This document shows positions 63,138-64,000 of a stretch of 64,000 nucleotides of DNA, one piece after another; within the stretch, counting starts at the first letter, position 1, and every line of letters starts with the position of its first letter. A program made the translations under genes and the position numbers. This stretch comes from DUZB01 sp963747555. Lineage in GTDB: Bacteria > Desulfobacterota > DSM-4660 > Desulfatiglandales > Desulfatiglandaceae. The DNA lies in assembly GCA_963747555.1 (NCBI GenBank), contig CAVVFZ010000034.1:310001-374000 (forward strand), read 5' to 3'. The notes beneath the pieces are model-generated. The model searched no databases, was not told the origin of the DNA, and was given only the letters and a program-made list of their open reading frames with translations.

Positions 63138-63883
63138 ATGCCTGAAGTCACCTTTCGATTCTATGAGGAATTGAACGACTTCCTTCCACCAGAAAAACGC
63201 AAGCAGAATTTTCAAAGCCCGTTCAAGGGAAGGGAATCGATAAAGGACAAGATCGAGGCACTGGGCGTTCCCCACACAGAGGTGGACCTGATTCTGGTAA
63301 ACGGGGACTCCGTGGATTTCGGCTACATCCTTCAAGACCGGGACAGAATCAGCGTGTATCCCGTCTTTGAATCCCTCGATATTCAGAATGTGACCCACCT
63401 GAGGGAGGTGCCCCTCAGGCAGACGCGGTTCGTGGCCGACTGGAACCTGGGAAAGGTGGTCAAAATCCTGCGGGCATTAGGCCTTGATGTGGCCAGTTTC
63501 CCCTCTCTTACTCCCCGGCAGATCGTCGATATTTCAAAATCCGAAAAGCGCACAATTCTGACAGGAAGCCAAAACCTGCTCAAATTGAAAGACGTCACTC
63601 ATGGAATCTTTTTACGTCCCGGGACAACCAAGGAACAGGTCCGATATGTCCTCGATCTCTTGTCTCTGAAAAACGGGATAAAGCCCTTTTCCCGATGCCT
63701 CCTGTGCAACACGGCCCTTGAAGGCGTCTCCAAGGAGGAGGTGTACCAGCGGCTTCCTCCCAAAACGCGAGCCGCATGCGACAATATGCTCATTGCTCAT
63801 CCTGCGACAAACTCTTCCGGAAGGGAACCCATTACACAAAGATCGGCGCTATAATAGAAGAGATCCTCCATGATCACGGATGA
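63138..63883 (+). CDS. Mut7-C ubiquitin/RNase-domain protein, one frameshift near the end
   Basis: Residues 1-82 form a ubiquitin-like beta-grasp ('FRFYEELNDFLPPEKRKQNF'), followed from about 95 by the Mut7-C PIN-type RNase ('FVADWNLGKVVKILRALGLD', 'ILTGSQNLLKLKDVTHGIFL') and a zinc site 'SRCLLCNTALE'. After 'RLPPKTR' (about 63768) the frame loses the second zinc pair and would end at 63854. Moving one base restores 'QYAHCSSCDKLFRKGTHY' to a stop at 63883. One base is missing: mutation or sequence error. Confidence 0.83.
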
Positions 63884-64000
63884 ATACGTTTGTCTACCCA
63901 GTCTGCCATCTTTTTCGATTCCAGCAGGCTATCCGCTATCTTCAAGGCCTCATTTCTGGTCATCATTACGGCCGGGCTGACCATGCTGGTGGTGCGGACA
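63874..64000 (-). CDS. C-terminal end of an unknown protein (continues past window)
   Basis: A minus-strand frame enters at the right edge and stops at 63874: 'TTSMVSPAVMMTRNEALKIA', 'DSLLESKKMADWVDKRIHP'. It reads as genuine coding sequence, helical at the end. It overlaps the tail of the Mut7-C gene by 10 bp. No family recognised from 41 residues. Confidence 0.5.
   Translation of the reverse strand, partial: VRTTSMVSPAVMMTRNEALKIADSLLESKKMADWVDKRIHP

Overview
The window looks like a chromosome segment of an anaerobic Desulfobacterota (deltaproteobacterium) related to sulfate reducers or syntrophs. The evidence is multihaem c-type cytochromes, DsrE-type sulfur-carrier proteins, a periplasmic rubrerythrin, corrinoid/Fe-S proteins of the reductive dehalogenase and QueG type, an anaerobic GlpA/GlpB-type dehydrogenase, and at least one gene that only makes sense if UGA is read as selenocysteine. 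This assignment is an inference from gene content.

Layout. 0-3.1 kb: end of an unknown gene, a YggS PLP-binding protein, a hypothetical protein and an MFS transporter. 3.2-15.3 kb: a minus-strand glycerol regulon in the order glpA, glpB, glpS, glpT, glpP, glpQ, glpU, glpV, glpK (rhizobial-type GlpSTPQUV ABC importer, glycerol kinase, anaerobic glycerol-3-phosphate dehydrogenase), with a divergent DeoR-type glpR and GlpR-like palindromes between them. glpA and glpT are interrupted by single-base frameshifts. 15.3-20.7 kb: OleB and a multiply frameshifted OleC of long-chain olefin synthesis, then a 4Fe-4S protein and a second FGGY kinase. 21-27.2 kb: a signal-less reductive dehalogenase homologue, threonine ammonia-lyase, DsrE, a QueG-like protein, a short Rho paralogue, and an ArsR/DsrE2 pair behind a near-perfect promoter.

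27.7-34.2 kb: a 601-residue acyl-CoA dehydrogenase, an EamA permease, a MITE, a GlcF/GlcD-like oxidase pair, and a DUF1573 protein with UGA at its conserved CGCT cysteine. 34.5-41.3 kb: a catabolic operon of two acyl-CoA dehydrogenases, a methylcrotonyl-CoA-carboxylase-type carboxyltransferase, biotin carboxylase, a biotin carrier and an enoyl-CoA hydratase. A dispersed repeat lies exactly where the biotin carboxylase and carrier halves are split. 41.4-48.2 kb: a cNMP/CBS/DUF294 regulator, an octahaem HAO-like cytochrome, a second MITE, a MoaD/ThiS-like protein, rubrerythrin and a heptahaem lipoprotein.

48.7-52.2 kb: small proteins, a long inverted repeat, and the most interesting locus. This is a radical SAM/SPASM maturase of the SbtM type, preceded by a short precursor gene (sbtA-like, 51850-52149). 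The precursor has two in-frame UGA codons, each inside a copy of a repeated (S/T)-G-(C/U)-(S/T)-G motif and each followed at nearly the same distance by a 6-bp hairpin with an AGUU-type loop. It reads as a selenocysteine-containing RiPP precursor that ordinary gene calling would miss.

52.5-64 kb: a secreted cyclase-family protein, a NIPSNAP protein, the modABC molybdate importer, an MFS protein, a secreted hypothetical protein, YwbE and YaiI/YqxD proteins, a degraded AT-rich stretch with regulator and toxin-antitoxin remnants, a hypothetical protein and a frameshifted Mut7-C protein. No rRNA, tRNA or CRISPR array was seen.
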